A stretch of DNA of 64,000 bases from an uncultured Actinomycetes bacterium (GTDB lineage: Bacteria > Actinomycetota > Acidimicrobiia > Acidimicrobiales > RAAP-2): positions 1-64,000 of the forward strand of contig CAIOSJ010000023.1 in the NCBI GenBank assembly GCA_903860915.1, in the 5' to 3' direction. Positions 16,814 to 25,441 of this stretch are shown here, piece after piece. Each line of letters begins with the position of its first letter. The stretch's first letter is position 1. A model generated the notes under the pieces. The model searched no databases and had not been told where the DNA came from. It saw nothing but the letters and a program-made list of their open reading frames with translations. Made by a program: the position numbers and the translations under genes.

Positions 16814-17273
16814 CGCCAGCCCAACCCAGCTGGGAGGGGCTCACACGACTGAGTACCAACAAGAGCGCCAGCGTCACGACGTGCACACCCGTGCACCAAA
16901 GACAGATGTGGTTGAGAAAGACCAACTCGGCGGCAATCAGCCAGAGGATAAATCCGAAGCCGACGAGGGCTAGTCCGACGCGCGCGAGGTGAATCCAGCG
17001 CTGCGAACTACGCCACGCCCACGGTGAGTTGAGAACCGTCGTCACGGCGTAGTGACCGAGACCCAGGACCGCCACCGGCATACCGAGAAACCTGGAGTAC
17101 TTCGACGTGGTAACGAGTGCGCAATTAACCGCACCCGTTTCGGAACAAGCCAGGATGGACGTTCCACGAAAGTGCGCAATCGTCAAGTACAACGATAAGC
17201 CGAGGCCGATCAGACTCAAAAGTCCCGTCGTGACGACGGCCCACCGAGAGACCGGAGTCAGCGTGCCGCTCAC
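16803..17273 (-). CDS. Vitamin K epoxide reductase (VKOR) family membrane protein
   Basis: Protein of 156 residues with four to five membrane segments. The VKOR signature is present: a cysteine pair in the loop ILACSETGAVNCALV and the CxxC redox centre ICLWCTGVH near the C-terminus. Bacterial VKOR takes electrons from DsbA-like thioredoxins and passes them to quinone, so that secreted proteins can form disulfides. It starts within the last codon of the DUF929 thioredoxin-like gene (ATGA overlap), so the two form an oxidation pair. Confidence 0.93.
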   Translation of the reverse strand: MSGTLTPVSRWAVVTTGLLSLIGLGLSLYLTIAHFRGTSILACSETGAVNCALVTTSKYSRFLGMPVAVLGLGHYAVTTVLNSPWAWRSSQRWIHLARVGLALVGFGFILWLIAAELVFLNHICLWCTGVHVVTLALLLVLSRVSPSQLGWAGANA

Positions 17274-18205
17274 TTCAGGCCGAGGGCTTTCTTCGCCGCG
17301 ACGACGCCCGACGAGGTGCAGACGGCAGCCGGCTGCTGACCAGTGACCTTACAAATGGCCGCGGTCTGGTAGTTGGCCGCAGTGATGATCCCTTGGGTCA
17401 GGAAATTCGTCGGGTCGCTCAGGGCGGCCGCGATATCCGAACGGCTGAGACCTTGCAGGGCGTCGGGAGTAATGGACGACCCAGCACTCAGGAACTGGTT
17501 ACCGATAGAAATGAAGGGGATGGACCCTGAGTCCTGCGCCGGCATACCGGGAATGTAGGTGGCGGTGTCGTACTTACGAACGAGTGCGACGTCAGCCTTT
17601 GACAACTTCATGAGCGGAACGTAGGGCGTCTTGCCGTCGGTGCTACGAATATTGGTGAACTCTTCCACGCCCTTGAAGTTGATGTAACTCGAAGTGTAGG
17701 TAGCTTTTTGGAAGGTGAAAGTCGGCGTATTCGGAAAGGCTTCGGGAGCTTCGGCCGAGTGCGATGCTCCGAGACCCGACCAGGTGCCAAAACGGCTCAG
17801 CGCCACAATGGTCGGCCAGCGCTGCGCGCCGCAGAAGGGGCAGTACTCACTTCCCAGGTAGAAGTAGGTCGGACGAGTCACCCCGTCGGCACCCTTGGAC
17901 GTGAGCATCGTCTGGCCCGTGGCTAGGTTGGGCTTCGAAATTGTGATGGCCGGTGAATTCACGCCGACGCTGTCAAATACCGAGGCGGGCACCCCCGTCA
18001 GTTCGGCGACGACGGCCGGAGACGCCGCTTGAAAGCCGGTGGGGCTAGTTGATGACGTCCCCGTGCTCACCTTCACCACGACGAGCACGGCTATGACGGC
18101 AACCAGGGTCCCCACCACAATCCAGGTGAAGAGACCGGCGGGACGTCCCGCGACGGGCGGCTGAGGCTTCTTCTGCGAATTTTTGGGCGCTGGTTTCTTG
18201 GCCAT
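17270..18205 (-). CDS. DUF929 thioredoxin-like membrane-anchored protein
   Basis: Protein of 311 residues from the ATG at 18205 (MAKKPAPKNSQ), which follows GAGGAG; the track start at 18295 has no site. A basic Pro/Lys-rich N-terminus precedes one membrane segment (WIVVGTLVAVIAVLVVV, near 27-45). An external domain follows with YLGSEYCPFCGAQRW. This CxxC motif is the thioredoxin-like active site of DUF929 proteins. It probably oxidises secreted substrates and is re-oxidised by the VKOR encoded just downstream. Confidence 0.88.
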   Translation of the reverse strand: MAKKPAPKNSQKKPQPPVAGRPAGLFTWIVVGTLVAVIAVLVVVKVSTGTSSTSPTGFQAASPAVVAELTGVPASVFDSVGVNSPAITISKPNLATGQTMLTSKGADGVTRPTYFYLGSEYCPFCGAQRWPTIVALSRFGTWSGLGASHSAEAPEAFPNTPTFTFQKATYTSSYINFKGVEEFTNIRSTDGKTPYVPLMKLSKADVALVRKYDTATYIPGMPAQDSGSIPFISIGNQFLSAGSSITPDALQGLSRSDIAAALSDPTNFLTQGIITAANYQTAAICKVTGQQPAAVCTSSGVVAAKKALGLK

Positions 18206-18325
18206 GGTGCTCCTCGTAATGGGTACGTCGTCAACAATAGTCCCGCCGAGCCCACACTTTCCTAAAAATTCACCCCAGGTCGGCCTTGCACCCACCCACT
18301 CAACGGGAGTGGGTAGTTTGTCGAG

Positions 18326-19120
18326 GTGAGTGAACTGCTAATCCCCCGCCCCGCCGCCACGGTCATGATGGTCCGCGACGCCGACTCGGGGGTTGAAGTT
18401 CTGATGCTACGTCGCAACCTCAAGAGTGATTTCGTGGGTGGCGCCTACGTCTTCCCCGGCGGCGGCGTGGACGCCAGCGACGCCACCACCACCACTGAGC
18501 AACTGGTTGCTGGACTCGACGACCACGCCGCGTCGACCCGGCTCGGCCTCGCCACGGGGGGACTCGCCTACTACGTGGCCTGCCTAAGAGAACTCTTCGA
18601 AGAAGCGGGTCTTCTTATCGCGCGGGGCTCCGACGAACGACCGGTGCACTTCGCCGACGCGGCCGTGGCGGCGCGTTTCGGTGCGCATCGACGCCGCGTG
18701 AACGATGGAACTGCCTCGTTTCTCGACGTCGTCACCGAAGAGAAGCTCCGCTTAGATCTGGGGGCGCTCGAATACATCGCGCACTGGGTCACGCCGGAGG
18801 GACCCCCGCGTCGTTACGACACACGCTTTTTTGTGGCCGTCGCTCCCGACGCTCAGTTAGCGGGTCACGACGACGGCGAAACCATTGCCGATACCTGGAT
18901 CCAACCAAAAGTGGCCCTGGCCCAGCAGCAACGTGGCGAGCTCGAAATGATTTTCCCGACCATCCGCAACCTCGAGGCCATCGCCCACTGTGCGACCGCC
19001 GACGAGGTTCTCGACTTCGCGCGGGCCCAGACGAGTATTCCTCGGATCGAGCCGCGCATTGTTAACCGTGACGGTCGGGTTGACATCTTGATGCCCGGCG
19101 ACGCGGGTTTCGAGGATTAA
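18326..19120 (+). CDS. Nudix hydrolase
   Basis: Protein of 264 residues. The Nudix signature can be traced: VFPGGGVD starts it and RELFEEAGLLI ends it, with an insertion of about 40 residues between. Such an insertion is seen in longer Nudix proteins related to NUDT19 and CoA-type hydrolases. Those enzymes split nucleoside diphosphate derivatives; the substrate cannot be told here. It is transcribed away from the DUF929 gene and its stop overlaps that of the Mrp gene by four bases (convergent). Confidence 0.85.
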   Translation: MSELLIPRPAATVMMVRDADSGVEVLMLRRNLKSDFVGGAYVFPGGGVDASDATTTTEQLVAGLDDHAASTRLGLATGGLAYYVACLRELFEEAGLLIARGSDERPVHFADAAVAARFGAHRRRVNDGTASFLDVVTEEKLRLDLGALEYIAHWVTPEGPPRRYDTRFFVAVAPDAQLAGHDDGETIADTWIQPKVALAQQQRGELEMIFPTIRNLEAIAHCATADEVLDFARAQTSIPRIEPRIVNRDGRVDILMPGDAGFED

Positions 19121-20262
19121 GCCTCGGCGACCGCGGCCTCCACGGCCTTCAGGAGCCGCGCTGAGCAGCCCTGCGCCCCAACCGGCGGCGCGATCTCACT
19201 CACGAGGCGCTCCACGATGCCGTCAAAGATTGCCCCAACGAGCCCATCGCTCATAACGGCTGGTACTCCAAGGTCACCCCCAAGGGCCACACCACTACGT
19301 AGCGGGATTTCGGCGAGCAGGGGAACGACGAGTTCGTCGGCCAGGGAACGACCACCACCGACGCCGAACATCTCGTGGCGCTGACCGCACTCGCAGTCAA
19401 AGCCACTCATGTTTTCAATGACCCCAACAACGCGGACGTTGCTACGTCGAGCAAAGTCCGCTGCTCGGGCCGCCACCCGCTGGGCGGCCAGGGCTGGGGT
19501 TGTCACCACGATGTGCAAGGTCTGAGGCAAAATACGCGCCAGGGTCATTGCGATATCGCCCGTGCCGGGGGGCGTATCGATTATCAGATAGTCAATGGCG
19601 CCCCAGTCGGCATCCTCTACGAATTGGGCCACGGCTTTTTGCACAATCAGGCCGCGCCAGAGGAGGGCTTGTTCTTCTTCCGCCAAAAAACCCATGGAGA
19701 GCACGTGCAGCGACCCCTCGCCACAGGCGAGCACCACCGGCTGCATTTTGCCGCCACGCGCGTCCACCGGGCCCGACACTCCGAGCAGGCGCGGGAGGGA
19801 GAAACCCCAGATGTCGGCGTCGAGAACTCCCACCCGTCGGCCGGTTCGGGCGAGGGCCACGGCCAGGTTCGCGGTGACCGAGGACTTGCCCACGCCACCC
19901 TTGCCACTAGTAATCGCGATCACCGGTGTGCCCGGTGGGATGGAGGTCGTCGGAGCGGACCGCTGGGCCAGGGTGCGAGCGGTCTGCATGAGGGTGGCCT
20001 TGGCCGCGGCGTCCATGGTTCCCATCACTACTTTGACCGAGGACACGCCGTCAACGACGCGAGCCGCTTCGGCCACGTCCCGCTCGATCTGCGCTCGCAG
20101 GGGACAACCAACGGTAGTCAGGGCGATTTCAACAATCGCCGCCCCCGCGTCGTCGACCTCAATCGCGCCCACCATGCCCAAATCGACAATAGATGCACCC
20201 AATTCGGGGTCCACAACGCCCCGCAGTCGGTCCCGTAGGGCGCTGGCGACGGAAGTGCTCAT
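19117..20262 (-). CDS. Mrp/ApbC-type Fe-S cluster carrier ATPase
   Basis: Protein of about 381 residues from the ATG at 20262 (MSTSVASAL). The upstream extension in the track has no site. An N-terminal DUF59/MIP18-like domain (VVDPELGASIVDLGMVG) is followed by a ParA/MinD-type P-loop, ITSGKGGVGKSSVTANL. YLIIDTPPGTGD lies further on. The usual CxxC of Mrp is represented by FDCECGQRHE. It would transfer Fe-S clusters to apoproteins. An ErpA/IscA-type gene starts 90 bp away on the other strand, so the two cluster-delivery genes are divergent neighbours. Confidence 0.92.
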   Translation of the reverse strand: MSTSVASALRDRLRGVVDPELGASIVDLGMVGAIEVDDAGAAIVEIALTTVGCPLRAQIERDVAEAARVVDGVSSVKVVMGTMDAAAKATLMQTARTLAQRSAPTTSIPPGTPVIAITSGKGGVGKSSVTANLAVALARTGRRVGVLDADIWGFSLPRLLGVSGPVDARGGKMQPVVLACGEGSLHVLSMGFLAEEEQALLWRGLIVQKAVAQFVEDADWGAIDYLIIDTPPGTGDIAMTLARILPQTLHIVVTTPALAAQRVAARAADFARRSNVRVVGVIENMSGFDCECGQRHEMFGVGGGRSLADELVVPLLAEIPLRSGVALGGDLGVPAVMSDGLVGAIFDGIVERLVSEIAPPVGAQGCSARLLKAVEAAVAEA

Positions 20263-20352
20263 AGCTTGGACGCTACCGCCCCCAAAGTTTTCGTGTCCAA
20301 ATGCGTACTTCTTCGCTAGCATAAGGACCATACTTCTCACCTAAGGAGAGCC

Positions 20353-20724
20353 GTGACCACTTCAACTACTTCCGTTAGCCTCAGCAAAAAGGCCGACACC
20401 CCCATCGTCTTGACTGACAACGCCATTATTAAGGTCGCTGAGTTGATCGCCACCGAGGCCGCCGAAGAAATTCTGGCGTTGCGCGTCGCCGTCAAGCCCG
20501 GTGGCTGCTCAGGTTTCAACTACGACATGTTCTTTGACTCCGAATTCGCCGCCGACGACATTGTCAAGGAGTTCGGCACGGTCAAGGTCGTTACCGATGC
20601 CGCCAGCGCCGAACTCCTGAATGGTTCGACCCTGGACTTCCAGGACGGACTCCAGGGTGCCGGATTTCACATCACCAACCCCAACGCCACGCGCACCTGC
20701 GGTTGTGGCAACTCCTTCAGCTGA
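20353..20724 (+). CDS. erpA: HesB/IscA-family iron-sulfur insertion protein (ErpA-like)
   Basis: Protein of 123 residues starting at GTG with TAAGGAG upstream. The three conserved cysteines of A-type carriers are present in PGGCSGFNY and at the C-terminus in TCGCGNSF. VAVKPGGCSGF and LQGAGFHITNPNA match ErpA and IscA. It would receive and deliver Fe-S clusters. It faces the Mrp gene across a short shared promoter region. The symbol erpA is the most likely one, but IscA-type members are hard to separate by eye. Confidence 0.9.
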   Translation: MTTSTTSVSLSKKADTPIVLTDNAIIKVAELIATEAAEEILALRVAVKPGGCSGFNYDMFFDSEFAADDIVKEFGTVKVVTDAASAELLNGSTLDFQDGLQGAGFHITNPNATRTCGCGNSFS

Positions 20725-20728
20725 TTTC

Positions 20729-20747
20729 CAGCGTCCCGTGGACGCTG
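20729..20747 (+). terminator. Possible terminator hairpin after erpA
   Basis: CAGCGTCC-CGT-GGACGCTG is a perfect 8-bp stem with a three-base loop five bases after the stop codon. No T tract follows, so termination strength is uncertain. Confidence 0.45.
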
Positions 20748-20811
20748 CACTAAGTTCAGGCCAGATGTGTGAAGCCGTGAATAAAAACTCGTCAGTGAAA
20801 CGACTACTCCC

Positions 20812-21615
20812 GTGGTAGAGCCATCCTCACGCGTCCGCGGTTCGCGACGCTCCCCCGAAGAAATCCGCCGCCTCATGGTAGCGACTGGCGTGCAGATGCT
20901 CATAGAGGGTGGTCTTGGTTCAGGCGCTGAGCGCATCACGCTACGGGGGGCCTTTGAGCACCTCGAGAAGGAGCGCGGGATTCGTCTGTACTACGCCTCC
21001 GTACTGGGTCGGGTTTGGAACAGCCAGCAGGAGTTCCAACGTGACGTCGCCGTAGCCGTTGCCTCTATCGACGGCAGCGCTTCGGAATCCGAAGCCACCA
21101 TCGCGGGTTTTCTCAACATTCTTCGCAAGAGCGACCGCAGCACTATCGAGGGTCGCTGGCGAGCAATCAATCGCTTCTGTCTGTACGTCGGCGAAGCCAG
21201 TTTGAACGACCTCGTTGAGTCACCCACGTGGCCGATCTGGTTAGGAATCTGGGCCGTCTCCTCGTCGAACCGCAACACCCCCGATAACGACCTCGTGCGT
21301 ACTGCGTTGGCTAAGAGTTACCAGGGTCTCACCGCTAATTATGAATTCGCCTTCGATTGGGTGATCAGTTTGCTCGGCCTGCGCGTGAAGGCACCCCTCA
21401 CCACCGCGCACCTCGCTACGGCTATTTCTGCTCTAGCCGAGGGCTGCGGCCTTCGCGACGCTCTTCAGGAGTCACAGGTGCGGGGCATCAAACTGCCCAC
21501 CGGGAAGAATGGTCGCAAGGAATCCTGGACCATATTCGGTGTCGGCCTCGAGGCCCTGTGTCACCACTTCTTCGAAGAAATTCCCGACTGGGAACCGTCA
21601 GAACTTAATTTCTAG
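20812..21615 (+). CDS. TetR-like regulator, probable
   Basis: Protein of 267 residues. The N-terminal 60 residues look like a TetR-type DNA-binding domain (SPEEIRRLMVATGVQMLIEGGL..., then LRGAFEHLEKERGIRLYYASVLGRVW). The helix-turn-helix is longer than in standard TetR proteins. The rest is helical, as in a ligand-binding domain, but no ligand can be named. The GTG at 20812 is weakly supported. Related two-gene contexts were not seen, so it may act at a distance. Confidence 0.55.
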   Translation: MVEPSSRVRGSRRSPEEIRRLMVATGVQMLIEGGLGSGAERITLRGAFEHLEKERGIRLYYASVLGRVWNSQQEFQRDVAVAVASIDGSASESEATIAGFLNILRKSDRSTIEGRWRAINRFCLYVGEASLNDLVESPTWPIWLGIWAVSSSNRNTPDNDLVRTALAKSYQGLTANYEFAFDWVISLLGLRVKAPLTTAHLATAISALAEGCGLRDALQESQVRGIKLPTGKNGRKESWTIFGVGLEALCHHFFEEIPDWEPSELNF

Positions 21616-21727
21616 ATCCCTCGCCTGACAGTTACTTTCTCCTTCGCCCCTGGGGTCCTCGTGACGGCTTCCTCGACCGCGTGGCTAACGTGGAGGGGTA
21701 GTTCACTACTGAGAGAAAGAAGCCCTC

Positions 21728-22093
21728 ATGAGCGCTCCCGTTGGTCCCTATTCCCCCTGGCGTCGCGCCGGTGACTTCGTCATCCTCTCGGGACAACTCG
21801 GTCTCGTCCCCGGTGACAATGGCCCAGAATTCGTCCCCGGTGACGCCGCCGATCAACTCCGCCAAGCCCTCCTCAACGCGAAGGCCCTGCTCGCCGAAGC
21901 GGGAGCCACCCTCAACGACGTGGTGAAGGCCACCCTCTTCCTCGTGGACCTCGCGGACTTTACGACCTGTAACGACGTCTGGGTGGAGTTCTTCGACGCC
22001 CCGCGACCGACCCGCTCGACGATTCAAGTAGCGGCCCTGCCCATGGGTGGTCGCGCCGAGGCCGAACTCTGGGCCTACACCCCGACGAACTAG
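21728..22093 (+). CDS. RidA family protein
   Basis: Protein of 121 residues of the RidA/YjgF/UK114 family. SAPVGPYSPWRRAGDFVILSGQ at the start and PRPTRSTIQVAALPMGGRAEAE at the end are the typical strands. The conserved Arg in TRST and the Glu in AEAE are present. RidA proteins hydrolyse reactive enamines/imines from PLP enzymes. An ATG with AGAAAGAAG-like purines upstream is used. The stop overlaps that of the GlnR-like gene (convergent). Confidence 0.88.
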   Translation: MSAPVGPYSPWRRAGDFVILSGQLGLVPGDNGPEFVPGDAADQLRQALLNAKALLAEAGATLNDVVKATLFLVDLADFTTCNDVWVEFFDAPRPTRSTIQVAALPMGGRAEAELWAYTPTN

Positions 22094-22794
22094 TCCTCGT
22101 CGTCGGACCAGTTGCTGGTCAAGGAGAATTTGTAACCCACCGAGCGGATGGTCGCAATCAAGTGGGCGTGCTCTTCACCGAGCTTCGCGCGCAGTCGACG
22201 CACGTGCACGTCCACGGTGCGCGCCCCGCCGTAGTACTCGTAACCCCAGACGCGATTCAGCAGGGTCTCCCGGGTAAACACCCGGTGCGGGTTGGTCGCG
22301 AGAAAACGTAAAAGTTCGTACTCCATGTAGGTCAGGTCTAAGGTGCGTCCCGCAATGGAGGCCTGATAAGTCTCCAGATTGATCAGTAGTCCACCGAGGT
22401 CGACGAGGGCGGTGCCGCCCTCGTGGCCCGCTCGACGCAAGCGGTGCCGCAGGCGCGCGGCCATTTCGTTGACGTCCAGGGGAGTGAGAATAAAGTCGTC
22501 GAAGAGATCTTCACGAAAGGTGAGTTCGTCGACTTGGTGAGGATCGAGAATGACCATAATGGGACTGAGCGACTTTTCGCGAGCGCGTAGTTGACGACAG
22601 AGCCCCATGGCGTCGGTCATCGACATGGTCGAGGCGTCGACCACCGCCCCCGAAAATCCCTCGGAGGGTTCTGCGCGCGCAATATCATCTAAGCGACCCG
22701 TCGCACTGACGACGCAACGTATTCCGACCAGCGTGAAGGCCTTGAGCAGGGGGCCGTCACAGGTCGGTACGCAGAGCAGGGTGTCGAGATTCAC
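22090..22794 (-). CDS. GlnR-like OmpR-family regulator
   Basis: Protein of 234 residues from a GTG that overlaps the glnA stop (GTGA at 22791-22794). The track start at 22854 lies inside glnA and is not used. The N-terminal half is a receiver-like fold without a clear phosphorylation pocket. The C-terminal winged helix (LDLTYMEYELLRFLATNPHR, VFTRETLLNRVWGYEYYGG, ARTVDVHVRRLRAKLG) is close to actinobacterial GlnR, which controls nitrogen genes. Coupling to glnA supports that role. PhoP/MtrA-type regulators share the same winged helix, so GlnR identity is likely but not certain. Confidence 0.8.
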   Translation of the reverse strand: MNLDTLLCVPTCDGPLLKAFTLVGIRCVVSATGRLDDIARAEPSEGFSGAVVDASTMSMTDAMGLCRQLRAREKSLSPIMVILDPHQVDELTFREDLFDDFILTPLDVNEMAARLRHRLRRAGHEGGTALVDLGGLLINLETYQASIAGRTLDLTYMEYELLRFLATNPHRVFTRETLLNRVWGYEYYGGARTVDVHVRRLRAKLGEEHAHLIATIRSVGYKFSLTSNWSDDED

Positions 22795-24086
22795 AGCAGG
22801 GGGAGGTAGCGCTCGAGTTCGAAGGGGGTTACTTCTGAGCGGTACGAAGCCCACTCCGCTCGCTTGTTACGCAAGAACCACTCGACGAGGTGCTCACCTA
22901 AGGTTTCGTGCAGCAATTGCGAACGCTCCATCAACTCCGTGGCTTCCGCCAGGGAACGCGGCAGGTAGGTGGTGGCCTGGCCCTCGGCCGGGAGTTCGTA
23001 GCCGCCCTCAATGCCCCGCAGACCCGCCGCCAAAATCACGGCGAAAGCCAAGTAGGGATTGGCGGCCGGATCGGGAGCGCGGTATTCCACGCGGGTGGAG
23101 TCGAAGCGACCCGTCTTCACCGTGGGAACGCGCACCAGGGCGGAGGGTTCGAAGCGGGCCCAGGCCGCACTCACCGGTGCTTCGTGGCCGGGCACCAGAC
23201 GCTTATAGGAATTCACCCACTGGTTGGTAATTGCCGTAATTTCCGGTGCGTGGTGCACCAGTCCGGCGATGAATTGTTGGGCCACCACCGACAGGCCGTA
23301 GGGACCGTCACCGATGAAGGCATTGGTGTCTTCACGCCAGAGCGACACGTGAGTGTGCATGCCCGAGCCCTGCTCGTGCGAGAGTGGCTTGGGCATAAAG
23401 CTGGCGGCGATATTGCTCTGACGCGCGAGTTCTTTGATCACGTGTCGAACGGTCATCACGGTGTCGGCCATGGTGAGTGCATCGGTGTAGCGCAGATCGA
23501 TTTCGTGCTGACCGGGGGCGTCTTCGTGTTGGGCGTGCTCGACTCCGATACCCATCTCCTCGAGGGTGAGCACGGTGCGACGGCGCAGCTGACTCGCGGT
23601 GTCGTCCGGTAGAAGATCAAAGTAGCTACCGCGGTCCACCGGGACCGGCGGCGCGGAGGTCTCGAGAGAATTGAAGTAGAAGTACTCCATCTCGGGGGCG
23701 ACAAAAAAGGTGTAACCCCGCGTGCGGGCCTCGTTTAGGACGCGACGTAGCTGCTGGCGGGGACAACCCTCAAAGGGCGTCCCGTCGATCTTGACGATGT
23801 CACAAAAAACGCTGGCCACGCCCGAGCCCTCGGCGTGCCATGGCAGGAGCTGGAAGGTGGTGAGGTCGGGACGGGCGAGGACGTCGGACTCTTGACCTCG
23901 TGAAAATCCGTCGATGGCGCTACCGTCAAAGGTCATACCCTCGTCTAGGGCGTCCGCGAGTTCAGCCGGGGTGACGTGAAAGGCCTTGTGTCGACCCAGC
24001 ACGTCGGTGAACCAGAGTTGCACCATGCGAATGCCGCGCTCTTCCACCGTTCGCAGAACGTACTGGGCTTGATTTTGCATATTCAT
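22791..24086 (-). CDS. glnA: Type I glutamine synthetase
   Basis: Protein of 431 residues that makes glutamine from glutamate, ammonia and ATP. VQLWFTDVLGRHKAFHV, GMTFDGSAIDGFSRGQESD, PEMEYFYF, EQGSGMHTHVSLW and RAPDPAANPYLAFAVILAAGL are the standard GSI blocks. The length and the lack of the adenylylation-site segment fit the shorter GSI-alpha type. The ATG at 24086 is preceded by GAGGTG. The gene is coupled to the GlnR-like regulator after it and lies after glnII on the same strand, separated from it by a terminator. Confidence 0.92.
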   Translation of the reverse strand: MNMQNQAQYVLRTVEERGIRMVQLWFTDVLGRHKAFHVTPAELADALDEGMTFDGSAIDGFSRGQESDVLARPDLTTFQLLPWHAEGSGVASVFCDIVKIDGTPFEGCPRQQLRRVLNEARTRGYTFFVAPEMEYFYFNSLETSAPPVPVDRGSYFDLLPDDTASQLRRRTVLTLEEMGIGVEHAQHEDAPGQHEIDLRYTDALTMADTVMTVRHVIKELARQSNIAASFMPKPLSHEQGSGMHTHVSLWREDTNAFIGDGPYGLSVVAQQFIAGLVHHAPEITAITNQWVNSYKRLVPGHEAPVSAAWARFEPSALVRVPTVKTGRFDSTRVEYRAPDPAANPYLAFAVILAAGLRGIEGGYELPAEGQATTYLPRSLAEATELMERSQLLHETLGEHLVEWFLRNKRAEWASYRSEVTPFELERYLPLL

Positions 24087-24110
24087 ATTCTCGCACCTCG
24101 CGTGGGGGAC

Positions 24111-24159
24111 AAAAAAAAAACGAATGGTCCCGTCACCACGAAGGCAACGGGACCATTCG
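24111..24159 (-). terminator. Rho-independent terminator after glnII
   Basis: On the minus strand a 13-bp perfect stem (ACGGGACCATTCG type arms at 24121-24133 and 24147-24159) is followed by ten Ts (24111-24120). It lies 13 bases after the glnII stop and ends that transcript before glnA. Confidence 0.93.
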
Positions 24160-24172
24160 CTTCGAACTGAAA

Positions 24173-25294
24173 TTACTTGCGAGCAGTCGCCTTCTTGGCT
24201 GGTGCTTTCTTCGCAGCAACCTTCTTGGCTGGTGCTTTCTTCGCAGCAACCTTCTTCGCGGCTGCCTTCTTGGCCGGAGCCTTAGTCGCGGCACTAGCGG
24301 CGCCACAGATGGTCTCGACCATCAGACGGGTGACGGTGTAGGGGTCCACGTTGGCGTTGGGACGACGGTCCTCGAGGTAACCACGCTGATCACGTGCCAC
24401 ACCACCGGGGATGCGTACCGACGAGCCACGGTCCGAAACGCCGAAGGAATAGGTGTGCCAGGGGGCGGTCTCGTGAGCGCCGGTCAGGCGGTCCTTGATG
24501 CCGTCACCGTAGTTCTCCACGTGCTCGAGCACTCGCGTACCGAGGGCCTCACAGCCGGCGATGATGGCTGACCAGCCACCGACCGCACGCATCTGCTTGG
24601 TCGAGAAGTTGGTGTGTGCACCCGCACCATTCCAGTCACCGTGAATGGGCTTGGCGTCGAAGCTCACGTCAACTTCAAAGTCTTCGGCGATACGCTCGAG
24701 CAGCCATCGAGCGATCCAGATCTGGTCGGCCACTTCGACGGTGCCGAGGACGCCAATCTGGAACTCCCATTGACCCATCATCACTTCGGCGTTAGTGCCC
24801 TCGATGCCGAGTCCGGCGCGTAGGCAGGCCAGCGTGTGGGCTTCGACAATGTCACGGCCGGGCATCTTCGCGCCGCCGACACCGCAGTAGTAGGGGCCCT
24901 GCGGGGCGGGGTAGCCCACGTCGGGCCAGCCGTAGGGTCGGCCGTCCTGAAAGAAGGTGTACTCCTGCTCGATACCAAACATTGGCTCAAAGCTGGCGTA
25001 CTGCTTGGCCACCTTCGCGGCCGCGTGACGGGTGTTGGTCACGTGGGGGGTCATGTCGGCGTTGAGAACTTCGCACATCACGAGGATGTCGTTCGGACCA
25101 CGGAGCGGGTCAGGGCAGGTGAACACCGGGATCAGCACGCAATCGGAGAAGTTCCCGCTGGCCTGATTAGTGCTGGAACCGTCGAAGCCCCAGATTTCCG
25201 GCTTCTTGCCGTCCTTGACAATGCGCGTCTTCGAACGTAGCTTGCGCGTGGGTTCGTTTCCGTCAATCCAGATGTATTCGGCCTGGTACGCCAC
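24173..25294 (-). CDS. glnII: Type II (eukaryote-type) glutamine synthetase with histone-like tail
   Basis: Protein of 373 residues. The first ~335 residues are GSII: YIWIDGNEPTRKLRSKTRI, EIWGFDGSSTNQASG, MFGIEQEYTFF, IHGDWNGAGAHTNFST, SDRGSSVRIPG and GYLEDRRPNANVDPYTV. The last 38 residues are an Ala/Lys/Pro repeat (APAKKAAAKKVAAKK...) like the tail of histone H1, HupB-type or Lsr2-like proteins. This tail is not a normal part of GSII. A GTG start with GAAGGAG upstream is used. It has its own strong terminator. A second GS beside glnA is common in actinobacteria; the basic tail is odd. Confidence 0.95.
   Translation of the reverse strand: MAYQAEYIWIDGNEPTRKLRSKTRIVKDGKKPEIWGFDGSSTNQASGNFSDCVLIPVFTCPDPLRGPNDILVMCEVLNADMTPHVTNTRHAAAKVAKQYASFEPMFGIEQEYTFFQDGRPYGWPDVGYPAPQGPYYCGVGGAKMPGRDIVEAHTLACLRAGLGIEGTNAEVMMGQWEFQIGVLGTVEVADQIWIARWLLERIAEDFEVDVSFDAKPIHGDWNGAGAHTNFSTKQMRAVGGWSAIIAGCEALGTRVLEHVENYGDGIKDRLTGAHETAPWHTYSFGVSDRGSSVRIPGGVARDQRGYLEDRRPNANVDPYTVTRLMVETICGAASAATKAPAKKAAAKKVAAKKAPAKKVAAKKAPAKKATARK
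24191..24250 (-). repeat. 30-bp perfect tandem duplication in the glnII tail
   Basis: CTTCTTGGCTGGTGCTTTCT plus TCGCAGCAAC occurs twice, back to back (24191-24220 and 24221-24250). It encodes two identical ten-residue units of the Lys/Ala tail. This shows how the tail can expand or shrink by slippage or unequal recombination. Confidence 0.9.
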
Positions 25295-25441
25295 GTGTAC
25301 TCCTTCGTTTTGGTAGGTGCGTCATCTTGCGACGCCCCCATAGTTTGCCGTATGAACGACCCCCCGTGCCCTCAATTGCGTTAACGGCGTATGAATATCG
25401 ACACCATCTCCCTCGTGTCGACGCGCCGGTAGGCTCGGCGC

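Noticed and set aside
19375-20344. Two long plus-strand ORFs (287 and 249 residues) within the Mrp gene
   Set aside because: Mrp motifs are clear on the minus strand; the plus frames are shadows caused by high GC.
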